From CAISCU01 sp051861545 (lineage in GTDB: Bacteria > Bacteroidota > Bacteroidia > UKL13-3): DNA of 64,000 nucleotides. The notes under the pieces are model-generated. The model was not told the origin of the DNA. It searched no databases and saw only the letters and a program-made list of their open reading frames with translations. The first letter of the stretch is position 1. Every line of letters begins with the position of its first letter. Positions 62,962 through 64,000 of this stretch are shown in pieces. The DNA lies in contig JBIMKP010000009.1 of the NCBI GenBank assembly GCA_051861545.1, forward strand, positions 52,637 through 116,636. The letters are read 5' to 3'. Both the position numbers and the translations under genes were made by a program.

Positions 62962-63013
62962 GGCTGCTGGCTTTCAAAAAAGCTGCTGGCTGCTGGCCTC
63001 TGGCAGCTGGCCT
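62962..63013 (+). repeat. CTGGC-rich REP-like repeat, copy 5
   Basis: gggctgctggctttcaaaaa then agctgctggctgctggcctc and tggcagctggcc begin directly after the aldehyde dehydrogenase stop, in the sense orientation. It contains an unoccupied CTGGCTGCTGG (62986-62996), the predicted IS110 target. The remaining bases to 63301 are AT-rich with no gene seen. Confidence 0.8.
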
Positions 63014-63301
63014 AATCCTACCTAGAAGTAACATTGATTTTTAAAATCAACTTTTAAAAATCATACGAGGGAATGTCGTACCATTTTCAAAATAAAAATC
63101 CATTAGCATTTTCTTGTTAAAAGAAATGCTACATTTTTACGAAATCCAAAGCCTGAAGCTAATTCTGGTTGATGGCCCGGAAAGTTTTAGGAAAATAAAA
63201 CACTTCATTTTATAAGAAATATTATCTCTTTTTAAATTCTAAAGCCTCGATTGATTTTTTATAATTACCATTATTCAGGTAAATTTGAAAACAATAATTC
63301 A

Positions 63302-63802
63302 ATGAAAAAATGTTCAAACCTTCATGTTTGTTTTTTAATAATAATGACATTTTTTGCCTGTAAAAAACCTTGTGATTTGAGTTATAGAATTGGTGAAATT
63401 GTTCAAATCCCAATTCAATTTAACGGATTCAGCCTATCAGAAATCGAACAAATTATAGTGTTTAGAGTCGACAAAACCAATCCGAAATTAATTGATACGT
63501 TTTTACTTAAGGAAATCCTTTGGGCAAAAATGGCAAGAACAAATAATGAGATAATAACAGACCATGTTCCGTCAAAGATAAATAATCAATACACTGATTA
63601 TGAAAGCTATTTAAACAATTGCAGCCTTATTTTTAACTGGAAAAATGGAAGTGATACTTTAGCAAATTTTGAAATTTACAAATCAAAAGAATCAGTAAAA
63701 GGTTGTCACGAAAACGATGCAAATATTCAAATTGATAAGCTATATTTTGAACACAAAAGAAAATCAATCAATAAAAACGAAATGATTGAAATAAACCGTT
63801 AA
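63302..63802 (+). CDS. small lipoprotein of unknown function
   Basis: This 166-residue protein starts at the ATG at 63302, which gives a lipoprotein signal (MKKCSNLHVCFLIIMTFFAC, Cys20) followed by Lys-Lys. An upstream in-frame ATG at 63251 adds a polar leader and is rejected. The mature part has a beta-rich first half (GEIVQIPIQFNGFSLSEIEQ) and three further cysteines; it resembles small Bacteroidota surface lipoproteins but no family is recognised. A CTGGC repeat block follows its stop. Confidence 0.7.
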   Translation: MKKCSNLHVCFLIIMTFFACKKPCDLSYRIGEIVQIPIQFNGFSLSEIEQIIVFRVDKTNPKLIDTFLLKEILWAKMARTNNEIITDHVPSKINNQYTDYESYLNNCSLIFNWKNGSDTLANFEIYKSKESVKGCHENDANIQIDKLYFEHKRKSINKNEMIEINR

Positions 63803-63831
63803 AAGGAAGGCTTCAATTCTATGAAAGCTAA

Positions 63832-63920
63832 TGCTGGCTTAAAAAAAGCTGCTGGCAACTGGTCTCTGGCAGCTGGCTTTCAAAAAAAGCTGCTGGCCTC
63901 TGGCCTCTGGCAGCTGGCCT
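63832..63920 (+). repeat. CTGGC-rich REP-like repeat, copy 6 (two tandem blocks)
   Basis: Two similar blocks of ctggc units separated by poly-A (gctggcttaaaaaaagctgc, then tggcaactggtctctggcag and ctggctttcaaaaaaagctg, then ctggcctctggcctctggca). The pattern ctggct-t-A-run-agctgctggc repeats twice here and once at copy 5, so these two copies are closely related. It lies 29 bases after the lipoprotein stop, sense orientation. Confidence 0.8.
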
Positions 63921-63952
63921 AATTGTAAAAGCCTAAATTACGTTGACCGCTT

Positions 63953-64000
63953 TTAAGCCAACTTTTTAATATTGTTTACCAAAAATACATCTTGAGCTTT
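63953..64000 (-). CDS. possible C-terminal end of a gene cut by the window edge
   Basis: On the minus strand the last 48 bases read KAQDVFLVNNIKKLA and a stop, open to the window boundary. Amino-acid composition is protein-like, but 15 residues are too few to identify a family. It would be convergent with the lipoprotein gene. Confidence 0.35.
   Translation of the reverse strand, partial: KAQDVFLVNNIKKLA

Noticed and set aside
62962..63920. CTGGC runs considered as CRISPR repeats
   Set aside because: Units are 5-10 bases, spacing is irregular, spacers are not unique sequences of constant length, and there are no cas genes.
1..64000. tRNA and rRNA genes
   Set aside because: No cloverleaf-like or rRNA-like segments were recognised by eye; a covariance scan would be decisive.

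Overview
The window is chromosomal DNA from a low-GC member of the Bacteroidota, probably an environmental lineage near Chitinophagales or Sphingobacteriales. The evidence is several secreted proteins ending in type IX secretion (T9SS) sorting domains, a PorZ-like T9SS component, a TonB-dependent receptor with an N-terminal carboxypeptidase-like domain, many short lipoproteins, a split three-gene proton-translocating transhydrogenase, and promoters of the TTG-N20-TAnnTTTG type. No tRNA, rRNA or CRISPR array was seen. Coding density is high and most genes are housekeeping.

Layout. 1-8.5 kb: Ldh2-family dehydrogenase, a beta-barrel-like lipoprotein, a gene-poor stretch with a perfect 19-bp hairpin, pyrophosphatase, CorA, and two large T9SS cargo proteins. 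8.6-17 kb: lipoamide dehydrogenase, cyclophilin-serS, and the ileS - TraR/DksA-like - lspA operon, whose middle gene has a ~250-residue histone-H1-like extension. 17-25 kb: RND/MMPL transporter, PorZ, a quinone-reductase-like MDR enzyme, a membrane protein and metF. 25-28.3 kb: an accessory patch with a MORN-like secreted protein, an intact IS110-family element, a remnant of a TolC gene 3' end, and an unknown membrane protein. 28.3-33.3 kb: an ABC-HlyD-TolC export operon. 33.5-46 kb: pckA, rsmE, a beta-helix T9SS protein, a DUF4159 protein, pntB-pntAB-pntAA, a histone-deacetylase-like hydrolase, an Asp-rich small protein, a LuxE-like acyl-activating enzyme and aspA. 46-58 kb: a plug-only TonB-like protein, an Omp28-like T9SS protein, a second lpd, a GT2 glycosyltransferase, the E2 of 2-oxoglutarate dehydrogenase, a lipoprotein/outer-membrane pair and a TonB-dependent receptor. 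58-64 kb: rocD, fhs, a succinate-semialdehyde-type dehydrogenase and a lipoprotein.

The most interesting item is the IS110 element at 26020-27370. Its insertion point can be read to the base because an unoccupied near-copy of the target survives at 28225-28306. The element sits in a CTGGC-rich REP-like repeat, a family that recurs at least six times in this window, each time just 3' of a stop codon and in the sense orientation. The non-coding end upstream of the transposase contains four short guide-like segments, in the order known for IS110 bridge RNAs. Two match the left and right halves of the target (6 and 7 nt) and two match the element's own ends (7 and 6 nt), all around a CT core. This reads as a complete predicted bridge RNA that directs the element to the host's dispersed CTGGC repeats.
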